A DNA stretch of 54,630 nt. Source: Romboutsia faecis (GTDB lineage: Bacteria; Bacillota; Clostridia; Peptostreptococcales; Peptostreptococcaceae). The notes under the pieces are model-generated. The model saw only the letters and a list, made by a program, of their open reading frames with translations. It was not told the origin of the DNA and did no database searches. The DNA lies in assembly GCF_014323405.1 (NCBI RefSeq), contig NZ_JACRWE010000012.1, positions 1-54,630 on the forward strand, written 5' to 3'. How positions within the stretch are numbered: the stretch's first letter is position 1; each line of letters begins with the position of its first letter. A program made the translations under genes and the position numbers. Shown here in pieces: positions 24,901-34,852 of the stretch.

Positions 24901-27900
24901 ATGCCTAAAATAGAGAGTATAAAAAAGACATTAGTACTGGGATCAGGACCAATAATAATAGGTCAAGCGGCTGAATTTGATTACTCGGGAACTCAAGCTT
25001 GTCAGGCTTTAAAAGAAGAGGGAGTAGAAGTTGTATTAATAAATAGTAATCCTGCAACGATAATGACGGACCAAGAGATTGCAGATAAGATATACATAGA
25101 GCCATTAACAATAGAATTTATAGAAAAAATAATAGAAAAAGAAAGACCGGATAGTTTATTAGCAGGAATGGGTGGTCAAACTGCTCTTAATTTAGCTGTT
25201 GAATTACATGAAGCAGGTATACTTGAAAAGTATAATGTTGAAATAATAGGAACATCTGTTGAATCTATTAAAAAAGGTGAAGATAGAGATACATTCAGAG
25301 AAGTAATGAGACAAATAAACCAACCAGTGGTAGTAAGTGATATAGTAACTGACTTAGAAGGTGGATTAGAATTTGCAAATAAAATAGGATATCCAGTAGT
25401 TGTAAGACCTGCATACACATTAGGTGGAACTGGTGGAGGTATAGCTGAAACAGTTGAAGAATTAACAGAAATACTTACTCAAGGTTTACAATTAAGTCCA
25501 GTTAGCCAAGTACTACTTGAGAAAAGTATAAAAGGTTGGAAAGAAATAGAATACGAAGTAATAAGAGATGGTAATGGAAACTGTATAACAGTATGTAACA
25601 TGGAAAATATAGATCCTGTCGGAGTACATACAGGAGATAGTATAGTTGTTGCGCCTAGCCAGACTTTAAGTGATAAAGAATACCAAATGCTTAGAAAAGC
25701 ATCTATAGATATAATAAATGCAATAGAGGTTAAAGGAGGATGTAACGTCCAGATAGCACTAAACCCTCATAGTTTAGAGTATGCAATAATAGAAATAAAT
25801 CCTAGAGTTTCGAGATCTTCAGCTCTTGCATCAAAAGCTACAGGATATCCAATAGCTAAAGTTGCAGCGAAAATAGCTTTAGGATATACATTAGATGAAA
25901 TAGAAAATGCAGTAACAAAGAAAACTTACGCATGTTTTGAACCAACTCTTGATTACGTAGTAGTTAAGATACCAAAGTGGCCATTTGATAAGTTTAAGCA
26001 AGCTAATAGAAAGTTAGGAACAAAGATGATGGCGACAGGTGAAATAATGAGTATTGGAAGTAACTTTGAAGCAGCGATGCTTAAAGGTATAAGATCTCTA
26101 GAAATAGGAAAATACTCATTAGTTCATGCTCCTTCTGAAGAAAAGAGCTTAGAAGAATTAAAAGCGAGTATAGTAGTGCCAGACGATGAAAGATTATTCG
26201 ACTTAGCTGAAATGATAAGAAGAGGCTACAAAATAGATATGATAGAACAAATCACTGGTGTAGATAAGTGGTTTATAAATAGATTTAAATGGATAGTAGA
26301 GCAAGAAGAAAAGTTAAAAGGAATGAAGATAGAAGACTTAACTAAAGAGTATCTTCTTGAACTAAAGAAAAAAGGATTCTCAGATAAGGGAATATCGGAC
26401 TTAATGAAAATAAGTCCAGAGAAAGTTTATGAATTAAGAACTTTATATAGCATAAAGCCTGCATATAAGATGGTTGATACTTGTGGTGGGGAGTTTGATG
26501 CATTATCTCCATACTACTATTCAACTTATGAAGAGTATGATGAAGTTGTAGTAAATGACAAGAAAAAAGTTGTAGTTTTAGGATCTGGTCCTATAAGAAT
26601 AGGTCAAGGTATAGAGTTTGACTACTGTTCAGTTCACTGTGTTAAAGCACTTAGAAAGATGGGAATAGAAACTATAATAGTTAACAACAACCCAGAAACA
26701 GTAAGTACAGACTTCGATACATCTGATAAATTATATTTCGAACCATTAACAGAGGAAGAAGTATTAAACATAATAGAAAAAGAACAACCAGATGGAGTAA
26801 TATTACAATTTGGTGGTCAAACAGCTATAAAGTTAGCTAAATTCTTAGATGAAAAGAGAATACCAATACTAGGTACAGATTTTGCAGATATAGATGCAGC
26901 TGAGGATAGAGAAAAGTTTGATGAATTATTAGAAAAATTAAATATAAATAGACCGAAAGGGAAGGCTGTATGGTCAGTTAAAGAAGGTATAGAGGAAGCT
27001 AGTAAATTAGGATACCCTGTACTTGTTAGACCATCTTATGTACTTGGAGGTCAAGGTATGGAAATAACTTATGAAGAGCATAAGTTAGAATCATACTTAC
27101 AAAGCGCATTTGAAAGAGATAAGAAAAATCCAGTTCTTATAGATAAGTATTTAACTGGTAGAGAAATAGAAGTAGATGCAATTTGTGATGGAGAAGAAAT
27201 ATTAATACCAGGTATAATGGAGCACTTAGAAAGAGCTGGTGTTCACTCTGGAGATAGTATAACTATGTATCCTAGCCAGAATGTATCTGATGAAATAAAA
27301 GCTAAAATATTAGACTATACTAAGAAAATAGCATTAGAGCTTAACGTACTTGGAATGGTTAACATACAATTTATAGAATTCCAAGGGGAATTATATATAA
27401 TAGAAGTTAATCCAAGAGCAAGTAGAACAGTTCCATATATAAGCAAGGTAAGTAAAGTGCCAATTGTTGATTTAGCAACTCAATGTATGTTAGGAGCTAA
27501 GTTAAAAGATTTAGGATATGGAACAGGAGTATATAAAGAGCCTAAGTTAATATCAGTTAAAGTTCCAGTATTCTCTATGTCTAAGTTATCTAGAGTTGAC
27601 GTAAGTTTAGGGCCTGAAATGAAATCTACAGGAGAAGTTTTAGGTGTAGGGGAAACTTTAGAAGAAGCACTATATAAAGGATTTATAGGTGCAGGAAAGC
27701 AAATGTCTGATGAAAGAGGAGTTGTTCTTGCTACTATAAATAATTATGATAAAGCTGAATTTATGGAAATAGCAAAAGATATGAAAGAATTAGGTTACAC
27801 TTTTGTAGCTACATCAGGAACAGCTAAGAGTTTAGAAGAAAATGGAATAGAAGCTACTGTAGTCAATAGAGTAGAGGAATCTAGACCAAATATATTAGAT

Positions 27901-28107
27901 GCAATAAGAAATAAGCAAGTTGATATAGTAATAAATACTCCTACAAAAGGAAATGACTCGACTAGAGATGGATTCAAAATAAGAAGAACTGCAACAGAGT
28001 TCTCAACGGAAGTAATGACATCTTTAGATACCTTAAAAGCTTTAGTAGGTGTTAAGAAAAAGCAAATAAACAAGTCTGGATTAGAAGTTTATGATATATC
28101 AAAATAA
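24901..28107 (+). CDS. carB: Carbamoyl-phosphate synthase large subunit
   Basis: The 1068-aa protein has the two homologous ATP-grasp halves: [20 protein letters not shown] at the start and [20 protein letters not shown] near residue 560. ATP-binding loops are [15 protein letters not shown] and [17 protein letters not shown]-terminal MGS-like regulatory domain (about 930-1068) contains [20 protein letters not shown]. It makes carbamoyl phosphate from bicarbonate, ammonia and two ATP. Its length is standard. It is the last gene of this pyr unit; the other pyr genes and pyrR are not in the window. Confidence 0.97.
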   Translation: MPKIESIKKTLVLGSGPIIIGQAAEFDYSGTQACQALKEEGVEVVLINSNPATIMTDQEIADKIYIEPLTIEFIEKIIEKERPDSLLAGMGGQTALNLAVELHEAGILEKYNVEIIGTSVESIKKGEDRDTFREVMRQINQPVVVSDIVTDLEGGLEFANKIGYPVVVRPAYTLGGTGGGIAETVEELTEILTQGLQLSPVSQVLLEKSIKGWKEIEYEVIRDGNGNCITVCNMENIDPVGVHTGDSIVVAPSQTLSDKEYQMLRKASIDIINAIEVKGGCNVQIALNPHSLEYAIIEINPRVSRSSALASKATGYPIAKVAAKIALGYTLDEIENAVTKKTYACFEPTLDYVVVKIPKWPFDKFKQANRKLGTKMMATGEIMSIGSNFEAAMLKGIRSLEIGKYSLVHAPSEEKSLEELKASIVVPDDERLFDLAEMIRRGYKIDMIEQITGVDKWFINRFKWIVEQEEKLKGMKIEDLTKEYLLELKKKGFSDKGISDLMKISPEKVYELRTLYSIKPAYKMVDTCGGEFDALSPYYYSTYEEYDEVVVNDKKKVVVLGSGPIRIGQGIEFDYCSVHCVKALRKMGIETIIVNNNPETVSTDFDTSDKLYFEPLTEEEVLNIIEKEQPDGVILQFGGQTAIKLAKFLDEKRIPILGTDFADIDAAEDREKFDELLEKLNINRPKGKAVWSVKEGIEEASKLGYPVLVRPSYVLGGQGMEITYEEHKLESYLQSAFERDKKNPVLIDKYLTGREIEVDAICDGEEILIPGIMEHLERAGVHSGDSITMYPSQNVSDEIKAKILDYTKKIALELNVLGMVNIQFIEFQGELYIIEVNPRASRTVPYISKVSKVPIVDLATQCMLGAKLKDLGYGTGVYKEPKLISVKVPVFSMSKLSRVDVSLGPEMKSTGEVLGVGETLEEALYKGFIGAGKQMSDERGVVLATINNYDKAEFMEIAKDMKELGYTFVATSGTAKSLEENGIEATVVNRVEESRPNILDAIRNKQVDIVINTPTKGNDSTRDGFKIRRTATEFSTEVMTSLDTLKALVGVKKKQINKSGLEVYDISK

Positions 28108-28120
28108 ATATTAGATATAT

Positions 28121-28154
28121 AAAATGGCTACCTTAAGTATGAGGTAGCCATTTT
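28121..28154. terminator. Bidirectional terminator after carB
   Basis: AAAATGGCTACCT (28121-28133) pairs perfectly with AGGTAGCCATTTT (28142-28154). It also covers the stop of the small leftward gene. Confidence 0.88.
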
Positions 28155-28338
28155 ATATATTAAGCATCATTATATCTCCAAGTTGAGTGTTTATATATTT
28201 TAATTTATCAAAATCTGATATTTCATCTTTGTCTAATATAAGTTTTATTGATTCTATAGCGCTTTTTAATTTAAGTTCTTCTTCCATTTGTAATTCAAGT
28301 ATCCCTTCGATTATACTTTGTCTACCTAATTCAATCAT
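28153..28338 (-). CDS. Small hypothetical protein (61 aa)
   Basis: The product MIELGRQSIIEGILELQMEE...GDIMMLNI is helical, acidic and has no membrane segment. The ATG at 28338 has GGGGG about 7 nt upstream; a longer frame to 28398 lacks a ribosome binding site. It lies between two terminators on its own, with its stop inside the carB terminator. I do not recognise the family. Confidence 0.6.
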   Translation of the reverse strand: MIELGRQSIIEGILELQMEEELKLKSAIESIKLILDKDEISDFDKLKYINTQLGDIMMLNI

Positions 28339-28400
28339 ATTTATACCCCCTATAATATATTTATTTAAATTATGGACATAAATAAAAAAAATATACATAA

Positions 28401-28442
28401 AAAAACTGTAAGCTATTAATTATTTCATAGCTTACAGTTTTT
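28401..28442. terminator. Terminator for the DUF3298-type gene
   Basis: AAAAACTGTAAGCTAT (28401-28416) pairs with ATAGCTTACAGTTTTT (28427-28442), a 16-bp perfect stem with a 10-nt loop, just past the stop of the gene at 28472-29200. Confidence 0.85.
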
Positions 28443-28471
28443 AGGTTAATTTATATAAATAGAGTAAACTT

Positions 28472-29200
28472 CTATCTTCTATAAATTCTCCTTTTGAGAT
28501 TTGTACCCTCACAATAAAATCTAGGATGTATATAAGGAGCAAATTTACTAAATGTTAATTTAAATTTAGAAGTTCCAAACTCTTCCTTAGCGATTTGACC
28601 GGCGTCAAAATAAACAACCAAGCCGTCATCTTCAAGGTAAAATGCTTGATCATCTGTGATAAAAAATTCAACATTCTCAAAGTATAAATCTTTATTTTGA
28701 TTTATTTTATAACTTACATAATCTGTAATAACTTTTATATAATCTACCCCTGGATTAAATATGTCTTTTAAAGCTATTTTATTTCCTGTAAGTAAATCAT
28801 AATTATAGTTATATAATGTATCGTATTTAGGTAAACTGTTTCCTGAAAATCCTAACACATTGACAATAACACTAAGTAAATGATTTTTATTAAATGTAAC
28901 TGCAAAGTTGGAAAATGCACTATAAATTCTTTTTTCCTCGGGTTTATCATTGGATACAGTTGAGTTATAATCTTGTTCTTCTTTCGCAAGACCATCTCTA
29001 AAATCATTAACATCTTCTTTTATAAGAGTGCTTACATTATTTAAGATAGATGGATTCGCAAAGAAATATCCATTACTAAAATTAAAGAAAGATGGATATT
29101 GGATATTATAGTAAAAAGTAGAGTTTCTAGAAAACTCTTCATTAAAATCAGTATAAATAAGATTATACAGACAATTACTTACAGATTGAGAATTGGCCAC
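28472..29200 (-). CDS. DUF3298/DUF4163-type protein
   Basis: The 242-aa protein has no signal peptide at the start used (GTG 29200, AAGGGGGA upstream). Residues about 100-240 resemble the DUF3298 fold: YDTLYNYNYDLLTGNKIALK, then FFITDDQAFYLEDDGLVVYF and LTFSKFAPYIHPRF. The family is seen in RsiV and in PdaC-like cell-wall proteins. Lacking a signal or anchor, it may be cytoplasmic or spore-located. Low-complexity Asn/Phe/Tyr content marks the N-terminus. The function is unknown. Confidence 0.7.
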   Translation of the reverse strand: MANSQSVSNCLYNLIYTDFNEEFSRNSTFYYNIQYPSFFNFSNGYFFANPSILNNVSTLIKEDVNDFRDGLAKEEQDYNSTVSNDKPEEKRIYSAFSNFAVTFNKNHLLSVIVNVLGFSGNSLPKYDTLYNYNYDLLTGNKIALKDIFNPGVDYIKVITDYVSYKINQNKDLYFENVEFFITDDQAFYLEDDGLVVYFDAGQIAKEEFGTSKFKLTFSKFAPYIHPRFYCEGTNLKRRIYRR

Positions 29201-29395
29201 AAAGAATCCCCCTTTATTTAGATTATCAATTACAATATAATATGCTATGAGAAATTAAATTATTAATAATGAAATAAATAAAATAATGTTAGTAATAAAG
29301 CAAATGAAAGTATATAAACTATTTAAAAGAGCGAAAATATAACTAAATATGGTATAATACATAAGATTGAAGAGAAATTTAGCAGGAGGAATAAG

Positions 29396-30268
29396 ATGTT
29401 AATATTAGCAGATAAATGGAAAGATTATGAACTTATAGATATGGGTAACGGAGAAAAATTAGAGCGTTGGGGAGATGTAGTATTAAGAAGACCAGATCCT
29501 CAAGTCATGTGGCCGATAAGAAATGAAAGTGGATTATGGAAAAATCCACATGGGCATTATCATAGAAGTGCAAAGGGTGGTGGTCACTGGGAGACTAAGA
29601 AAAAATACCCAGAAAAATGGACTGTAAGCTATAAAGAATTAAAATTCAATATAAGTCCAACTGGATTTAAACACACGGGTTTATTCCCAGAGCAAGCAGC
29701 CAACTGGGACTGGTCAATGGATAAAATAAGAAATGCAGGAAGACCAATAAAAGTGTTAAACCTTTTTGCTTATACAGGAGGAGCAACGGTAGCATGTGCA
29801 GCAGCAGGAGCAGAAGTTTGTCATGTTGATGCATCTAAAGGAATGGTTACTTGGGCAAAAGAAAATTTACATACATCAGGCTTAGGTGATAGAAAAGTAA
29901 GATTTATAGTAGATGATGTTGTAAAGTTTGTTGAAAGAGAAATAAGAAGAGGAAATAAATATGATGCTATAATAATGGATCCACCATCTTACGGAAGAGG
30001 ACCTAAGGGAGAAGTATGGCAAATAGAAGAAAAATTATATGGATTAGTAGATTTATGTACTAAGGTATTATCAGATAATCCTTTATTCTTCTTAATAAAC
30101 TCATATACAACAGGTTTATCACCTATAATATTAGAACATATATTAGATGCAACTGTAGCTAGAAAAGCTAAAGGTGGGAAAATATATGGTGGAGAGATAG
30201 GAATACCAACATCAAGAGACGGAAAAGTTCTTCCATGCGGAATATTTGGAAGATGGGAGAGTAAATAA
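29396..30268 (+). CDS. Class I SAM-dependent methyltransferase (RlmK/RlmI-like)
   Basis: The 290-aa protein has the SAM-binding VLNLFAYTGGATVAC near residue 120, an acidic VDASKG turn, and the catalytic-site IIMDPPSYGRG near 195. This pattern is shared with 23S rRNA methyltransferases of COG1092 type. The N-terminal half contains a RRPDPQVMWP and HYHRSAKGGGHWE region typical of this bacterial subfamily. It overlaps the next gene, a pseudouridine synthase, by one base (taATG), which suggests a shared role in RNA modification. Confidence 0.85.
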   Translation: MLILADKWKDYELIDMGNGEKLERWGDVVLRRPDPQVMWPIRNESGLWKNPHGHYHRSAKGGGHWETKKKYPEKWTVSYKELKFNISPTGFKHTGLFPEQAANWDWSMDKIRNAGRPIKVLNLFAYTGGATVACAAAGAEVCHVDASKGMVTWAKENLHTSGLGDRKVRFIVDDVVKFVEREIRRGNKYDAIIMDPPSYGRGPKGEVWQIEEKLYGLVDLCTKVLSDNPLFFLINSYTTGLSPIILEHILDATVARKAKGGKIYGGEIGIPTSRDGKVLPCGIFGRWESK

Positions 30269-30939
30269 TGATAAAAGTTATATATGAAGATAATCATTTA
30301 TTGGTAGTAGAAAAACCTGTGAATATACTGTCTCAAGGTGATGATACTAATGATAAGGATATGGTTAATCTTCTGAAAAACTATGTAAAAGAAAAATATA
30401 ATAAGCCAGGGAATGTGTTCATTGGATTAATACATAGATTAGATAGACCTGTTGGAGGAGTAATGGTATTTGCTAAAACTTCAAAAGCAGCATCTAGGCT
30501 ATCAGAGCAAGTAAGAAACAAAAGTTTTAAAAAGACTTATAGAGCTGTTATTCATGGAACGATGAATAAAAAGGAAGATACTTTAAAAGACTACCTTTAT
30601 AAAAATAAGAAGACTAATATGGTTAGTGTTGTAAATAAGAATCATAAAGAAGCTAAAAATGCAGAATTAGATTATGAAACTTTACAAAGTAAAAATAACT
30701 TTAGTCTTGTTCAAATAGATTTGAAGACTGGAAGACCACATCAAATAAGAGTGCAATTTGCAAGCAGAAATCATCCCTTATTTGGGGACCAAAGATATGG
30801 TCAAGATGTAAATAAAGTAGGCCAACAAATAGCGTTATGGTCTTATAAAATAGAGATAACTCATCCTACAACTAAAGAAAAAATGGAGTTTATATGTGAA
30901 CCTCCAAAAGAATACCCATGGGATTTATTTAGTAAATAA
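30268..30939 (+). CDS. RluA-family pseudouridine synthase
   Basis: The 223-aa enzyme has the catalytic HRLDRPVGG near residue 57 (Asp60) and LKTGRPHQIRVQFASR near 153. The N-terminus NHLLVVEKP is the usual RluA start. There is no S4 domain. It converts uridine to pseudouridine in rRNA or tRNA; the target is not evident. It is translationally coupled to the methyltransferase just upstream. Confidence 0.9.
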   Translation: MIKVIYEDNHLLVVEKPVNILSQGDDTNDKDMVNLLKNYVKEKYNKPGNVFIGLIHRLDRPVGGVMVFAKTSKAASRLSEQVRNKSFKKTYRAVIHGTMNKKEDTLKDYLYKNKKTNMVSVVNKNHKEAKNAELDYETLQSKNNFSLVQIDLKTGRPHQIRVQFASRNHPLFGDQRYGQDVNKVGQQIALWSYKIEITHPTTKEKMEFICEPPKEYPWDLFSK

Positions 30940-30940
30940 T

Positions 30941-31056
30941 AGGGCTGTTTAAAATCAAAATAATATAATTAAGGGCGATGGTGGAAATAATAATTTTTAT
31001 TTCATCTTACGCCCTAGGTAATTATATTAATGAATTTTAAAGCACCCTTTTTTTAT
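30941..31056 (+). repeat. Long imperfect palindrome ending in a T-run
   Basis: About 110 nt folds on itself almost end to end. The left arm (from AGGGCTGTTTAAAAT, through AATATAATTA, to AGGGCG) is mirrored by the right arm (CGCCCT, TAATTATATT, ATTTTAAAGCACCCT), and then TTTTTTT follows. It serves as terminator of the methyltransferase-synthase operon, but it is much longer than needed and could be a MITE-like insertion. No repeat copy was seen elsewhere in the window. Confidence 0.65.
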
Positions 31057-31078
31057 TTAGGATGTAGAATAAAATTTG

Positions 31079-31213
31079 TTATATATGAACTAAATCTTGG
31101 AGATTTAAGTCTTCGTTATTATTATTTAAGCATATACCGTTTGTTAGAAAGTAAGATACAAATGTTAATATAAAAGGGAATAGTAATATAATTGTTAATA
31201 TTAAACCTGACAT
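31079..31213 (-). CDS. Small membrane protein (44 aa)
   Basis: A leftward ORF reads MSGLILTIILLFPFILTFVS and YFLTNGICLNNNNEDLNLQD, then LVHI. It has an excellent ribosome binding site (AGGAGG 8 nt upstream) and one hydrophobic helix (residues 3-23) with a polar tail. A TG-A-TATAAT extended -10 lies at 31264-31256. It is too short to be picked up by length filters. The family is not recognised; KdpF-like or respiratory-accessory small proteins are possible comparisons only by size. Confidence 0.6.
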   Translation of the reverse strand: MSGLILTIILLFPFILTFVSYFLTNGICLNNNNEDLNLQDLVHI

Positions 31214-31427
31214 TGTGATACCTCCTGTAAACTTATTTTGTTTGTCGTGAGATTTATTATATCAGGCTGGTGCTAAAAAAGCCTTACGGGAAGAGTGGTT
31301 TTAGATTACCGTTTTGTAAGTTTAAAAATAAAATATATTTATAATTAAATATCAAAATTTTGTTTAAACTATTAGAGTGCTGTAAGATAATCAATTAAAA
31401 ATAAAAATTAATAATGAGGATTTGAGT

Positions 31428-32135
31428 ATGGATAAGTATGTAGGATTTTATATTGAAGACCCAATAGGGAATAATGAATTTTCTTATGAAGATAGAGAGA
31501 ATAAAAATGTTTATGTACCTAAGTTAATAAAAGGAACTTTAGAGGATGTTGCCTTAGGTGATAAGATAGTTTTCAATGAGATAGATGAAGGAAATGAAAT
31601 AAAAGCTAAGGGCTTAAAAAATATGGTTGAATATAAGATTGATGATAAGACAGTTTATGTTTTTGACAATCATAATCATGCTTTTTATTTTTGGATGAAA
31701 AGTCTTAAGCAACAACATTTTACAAAGGGCTGTAAAGTAGTTCATGTAGACCAACACAAAGATATGAGAGAACCTATAAATTATGATGTCAATATAAATG
31801 ATATGGACGACGTATTTAGGTATACTAATAAAGTTTTGAATGTTGGTAATTTTATAAAACCAGCCCTTAAGCATAAGGTATTTTCAGAAGCTATAATCAT
31901 AGATAGCTCATATGGGTTTGATATGAAAGTTGAAGGAGAATATGTTTTGGATATAGATTTAGATATATTTTCAAAAGATATGGATTATATACCATACGAA
32001 TTTAGGCTTAATAAAATAAAAGAGCTTATAAAAGGGGCTAAGGTTATTACTATAGCTAGTAGCCCTTATTTTATAGAACAAGACTATGCTATAAAAGTAT
32101 TAAAAGAATTATTTAATTATGATATAATAGAATAG
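31428..32135 (+). CDS. UPF0489-family protein (arginase-like fold)
   Basis: The 235-aa protein starts MDKYVGFYIEDPIGNNEFSY. It has VFDNHNHAFYFW near residue 70, VVHVDQHKDM near 105 and VLDIDLDIFS near 172. These His/Asp clusters match UPF0489, which is related to arginase/deacetylase folds and probably binds two metal ions. The substrate is unknown. ATG 31428 has GAGG 8 nt upstream; a TTG at 31422 is too close to the ribosome binding site. Confidence 0.8.
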   Translation: MDKYVGFYIEDPIGNNEFSYEDRENKNVYVPKLIKGTLEDVALGDKIVFNEIDEGNEIKAKGLKNMVEYKIDDKTVYVFDNHNHAFYFWMKSLKQQHFTKGCKVVHVDQHKDMREPINYDVNINDMDDVFRYTNKVLNVGNFIKPALKHKVFSEAIIIDSSYGFDMKVEGEYVLDIDLDIFSKDMDYIPYEFRLNKIKELIKGAKVITIASSPYFIEQDYAIKVLKELFNYDIIE

Positions 32136-32220
32136 TTAAATAATTAATGCTATAGCATAAGTTGATAAATTTATAGTAATTTATAATATAAAAAAGATAG
32201 AAATTTTAGGAGGAAAAAGT

Positions 32221-32718
32221 ATGAGTTTATTTACTGAATGGAGATCTTTAAGCGAAAATCATGCTAGCCAAGAAGAAGAAATAAAATTCTGGGAAGAGTA
32301 CTTAAAGGTAGAAACTACAATATACAATGAAATATTAAATAACAAAATGGAAGTAGTAGAAGGAACAGTTGCTGAATTAGCTGAAAAGTTCAATACTTCA
32401 AACGAATACATAATGGGATTCTTAGATGGAATAAGTGAAAGTTTAAAAGAAGATTTAGACTTAGAATCTATAGAAGCTGATACAAAAGTTACTGTAAAAA
32501 TAGATTGGGAAAAATTATACTACAACATGGTAGCTGTTGAAGCTCATTGGTTACATAGCTTACCAGGTTGGGAAGAAATATTATCTGCAGAAAAGAGAAA
32601 AGAATTAACAAAAGCTTTCAAAAACTCTAAAACTATAGTTAAAGAAGATAAAGTTGGAAGAAATGATGCTTGTCCTTGTGGAAGCGGTAAAAAATACAAG
32701 AAGTGCTGTGGAAAGTAA
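32221..32718 (+). CDS. SEC-C motif protein
   Basis: The 165-aa protein ends with [20 protein letters not shown], the SEC-C zinc-binding motif (CxCx8CC) also found at the end of SecA, where it binds SecB or ribosomes. The first 140 residues are helical and acidic, and include [20 protein letters not shown], which resembles a small helix-turn-helix. The family is common in clostridia with unknown function. It has an AGGAGG ribosome binding site and stands alone, with a terminator at 32765. Confidence 0.82.
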   Translation: MSLFTEWRSLSENHASQEEEIKFWEEYLKVETTIYNEILNNKMEVVEGTVAELAEKFNTSNEYIMGFLDGISESLKEDLDLESIEADTKVTVKIDWEKLYYNMVAVEAHWLHSLPGWEEILSAEKRKELTKAFKNSKTIVKEDKVGRNDACPCGSGKKYKKCCGK

Positions 32719-32764
32719 GATAAATAAAAAGTAGCACTAAACTTAAAAAAGAAAATTAATAAAT

Positions 32765-32806
32765 CAAAAAGGATGTCTCAAAGTGTATATTTTGTGGCAT
32801 CCTTTT
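32765..32806. terminator. Bidirectional terminator
   Basis: AAAAAGGATG (32765-32774) pairs with CATCCTTTTT (32797-32806), with an inner stem CAAA/TTTG. It lies between convergent genes. Confidence 0.85.
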
Positions 32807-32810
32807 TAAT

Positions 32811-33611
32811 TTATAATTTTGATTTATATAGTTTATATAAGTTTTTTGTTATATCGGCAGCGAGTTTAGCGTTATTATATATAAGTTGAATATTACTATC
32901 TTCAATTTCATCGTTTATTATTGGGTTAACTATTAGTACTCCACTTCTTAGATTCAAATCCCATTTAGCTTTTAATACTTTTGAAATCTCTAAAGGGGAG
33001 TCAATATTATAGTCTACAGCAAAACTATTTTTTCTTTCATAAGAAGAGGATATTTCGTTTGTTTTATATCCGATTACTGGAACACCGTTTGTATTTAAAT
33101 ATTCTAAGGCCGATCCTATATTTAAAGTGGAATTTATTCCAGAACAAATAACAGCAATGTCAGTATTGACTAATTCGCGTAAATCTGTGGATATGTCAAA
33201 TATATTATCTGATTCTCTACGCACTCCTTGAAGGTGAGAAGTAGCAAATACTTTAATACCTGCTAAATTAGCTAATACTATGGACGCAGCAATAGTTGTA
33301 GAACATGTTTGTTTTCTTGATATAACAAATGGTATATCCTTCCTATCCGCATTGATTATATTCTTATTTAAAGAAAGTAGTTCGATTTCTTCTTCTGTAA
33401 GTCCAACTTTTAAAATACCATCTATAATTGCAATTGTGGCAGGTATAGCTCCACAATTTCTAATTACTTTACAAATATCATTAGTGACATTTATGTTCTT
33501 AGGATAATGCGTATCATTAGAAATAATATCAGATCCTAGAGCGACAACAGGTTCTCCAGCAGAAATTGATTTTTGAACTTCCGAATGTATCTGTAAATAC
33601 TTTTCTAACAT
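32811..33611 (-). CDS. PsuG-like protein, probably a pseudoenzyme
   Basis: The 266-aa protein aligns end to end with pseudouridine-5'-phosphate glycosidase (PsuG) in its hydrophobic core: AIPATIAIIDGILKVGLTEEEIE near residue 55, NIFDISTDLRELVNTDIAVIC near 136, and ALEYLNTNGVPVIGYKTNE near 168. The active-site positions are changed. VALES becomes VALGS (residue 26), the GMPYP loop becomes DTHYP, GGIGGVHRG becomes SHLQGVRRE (125-133), and the conserved AGxKSILD segment reads SGINSTLN with Asn160 in place of Lys. About 40-50 residues are missing before NNAKLAAD near the C-terminus. The frame is intact, with no stops, so it is still made. It overlaps the HTH-PfkB gene by 7 nt. It probably binds a ligand but is not a working glycosidase. 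Confidence 0.72.
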   Translation of the reverse strand: MLEKYLQIHSEVQKSISAGEPVVALGSDIISNDTHYPKNINVTNDICKVIRNCGAIPATIAIIDGILKVGLTEEEIELLSLNKNIINADRKDIPFVISRKQTCSTTIAASIVLANLAGIKVFATSHLQGVRRESDNIFDISTDLRELVNTDIAVICSGINSTLNIGSALEYLNTNGVPVIGYKTNEISSSYERKNSFAVDYNIDSPLEISKVLKAKWDLNLRSGVLIVNPIINDEIEDSNIQLIYNNAKLAADITKNLYKLYKSKL

Positions 33612-34699
33612 GAGATTAACTCCTTTAAAGTTTTTTCTATGCTTTCTATTGATAAGTTTGGATTTACAGCTGATTTATGAGATAAAGTTAAAATTGAGGC
33701 AGCCACAGAAAGCTCTGTAGAATATTTCAAATCAAATTTGTTTAAGTAGCTGTAAACAATTCCAGACATAAATGCATCTCTTGATCCTGTAACACTAACT
33801 GTATCGATGCTTAAATCCTTTATATGTATAATATTTTTACCATCAGATGAAAAAATATTATTTTTATCAAGATTTATAAAAACTCTTTTTATTCCTTTGC
33901 CTAAAAAATAGTTAAAACACATATGTAAGTCATTTTCATTAGAAATCTTAATATCTGATAAAATCTCTGCTTCCTTTTGACTTAAACTTATAGCTTCGAA
34001 CCTTCCAAGGAAATTTTTAATTCTAATACACTTTGATGAAGAAACTATATCAACAAAGATTGGAATATTTGTATAAGTTTTTGTAATAAAGTCTATTGTA
34101 TCTTCAGATAAATTTGTATCAATTACTATAGCCAACGAATCACTTATTGGCAAATGTTTAGAATTAATAAAAGGGATATCTAATTTATCTATGATATCCA
34201 TATGGGAAATAGCAATATTCATATCATTTGAATTATTAAGAATAGATACATAAATTGATGTTGATTCTTCATTTGATATATAGCAATCATCTACGTCTAT
34301 ACCGTAATTTTTACACTCGGATAAGATTGTATTTCCGTATAAATCATTTCCTATTGCAGAAATAAGCTTTGTATTAATTCCTAATCTACAAATATTTTCT
34401 GCTATGTTTCGTCCAGCACCACCAACTGAAATATTAACCTTGCCTGGAGTAGAGTCATACATTATAAGTGGATTAGTTGGTATACCTACTATATCTATAT
34501 TAGACCCTCCAATAACAGTTATATAATTATCTTTTTTTAAAATATAACCTTTTCCCTTAATATAACCTTTCTTCATGAGGTTAGTTATATGTACAGCTAC
34601 AGAAGATCGTGTTATACATAGTATATCAGCTAACTCTTTTTGCGAAATCATAGGGTTTGTTTTTAGTATATCTAAAATTTCTTTTTCTCTATCAGTCAT
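33605..34699 (-). CDS. HTH-PfkB protein with altered catalytic motif
   Basis: Residues 1-55 form a winged helix-turn-helix (NPMISQKELADILCITRSSV). Residues 58-364 form a PfkB sugar-kinase fold. The sugar-binding half is normal (VIGGSNIDIVGIP and GKVNISVGGAGRNIAEN). The ATP/catalytic half is not: the universal GAGDAF is GSRDAF (305-310) and the PNxxEAE motif is LSQKEAE (239-245). Family relatives with this layout act as pseudouridine kinase PsuK and/or regulators. Here a nucleoside-responsive repressor with weak or no kinase activity is the simplest reading. The PsuG-like gene follows with a 7-nt overlap. The ATG at 34699 has only a weak ribosome binding site. Confidence 0.78.
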   Translation of the reverse strand: MTDREKEILDILKTNPMISQKELADILCITRSSVAVHITNLMKKGYIKGKGYILKKDNYITVIGGSNIDIVGIPTNPLIMYDSTPGKVNISVGGAGRNIAENICRLGINTKLISAIGNDLYGNTILSECKNYGIDVDDCYISNEESTSIYVSILNNSNDMNIAISHMDIIDKLDIPFINSKHLPISDSLAIVIDTNLSEDTIDFITKTYTNIPIFVDIVSSSKCIRIKNFLGRFEAISLSQKEAEILSDIKISNENDLHMCFNYFLGKGIKRVFINLDKNNIFSSDGKNIIHIKDLSIDTVSVTGSRDAFMSGIVYSYLNKFDLKYSTELSVAASILTLSHKSAVNPNLSIESIEKTLKELISC

Positions 34700-34852
34700 A
34701 TTATCACCTAAAAATAAAAATTTGTTTCAAAATATGTTATCACCATATTTTCTATTTTTCAACAAAAAAATGTTTTATATTCTTTCAGAAGGAACAAAAA
34801 TATTCTAAGGACATATTATGTATTAAGATAATTTTTATTTGGGAGGACAGTT

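Noticed and set aside
33605..33611. Frameshift artefact between the HTH-PfkB and PsuG-like genes
   Set aside because: The 7-nt overlap is normal translational coupling, and both frames have full domain ends.
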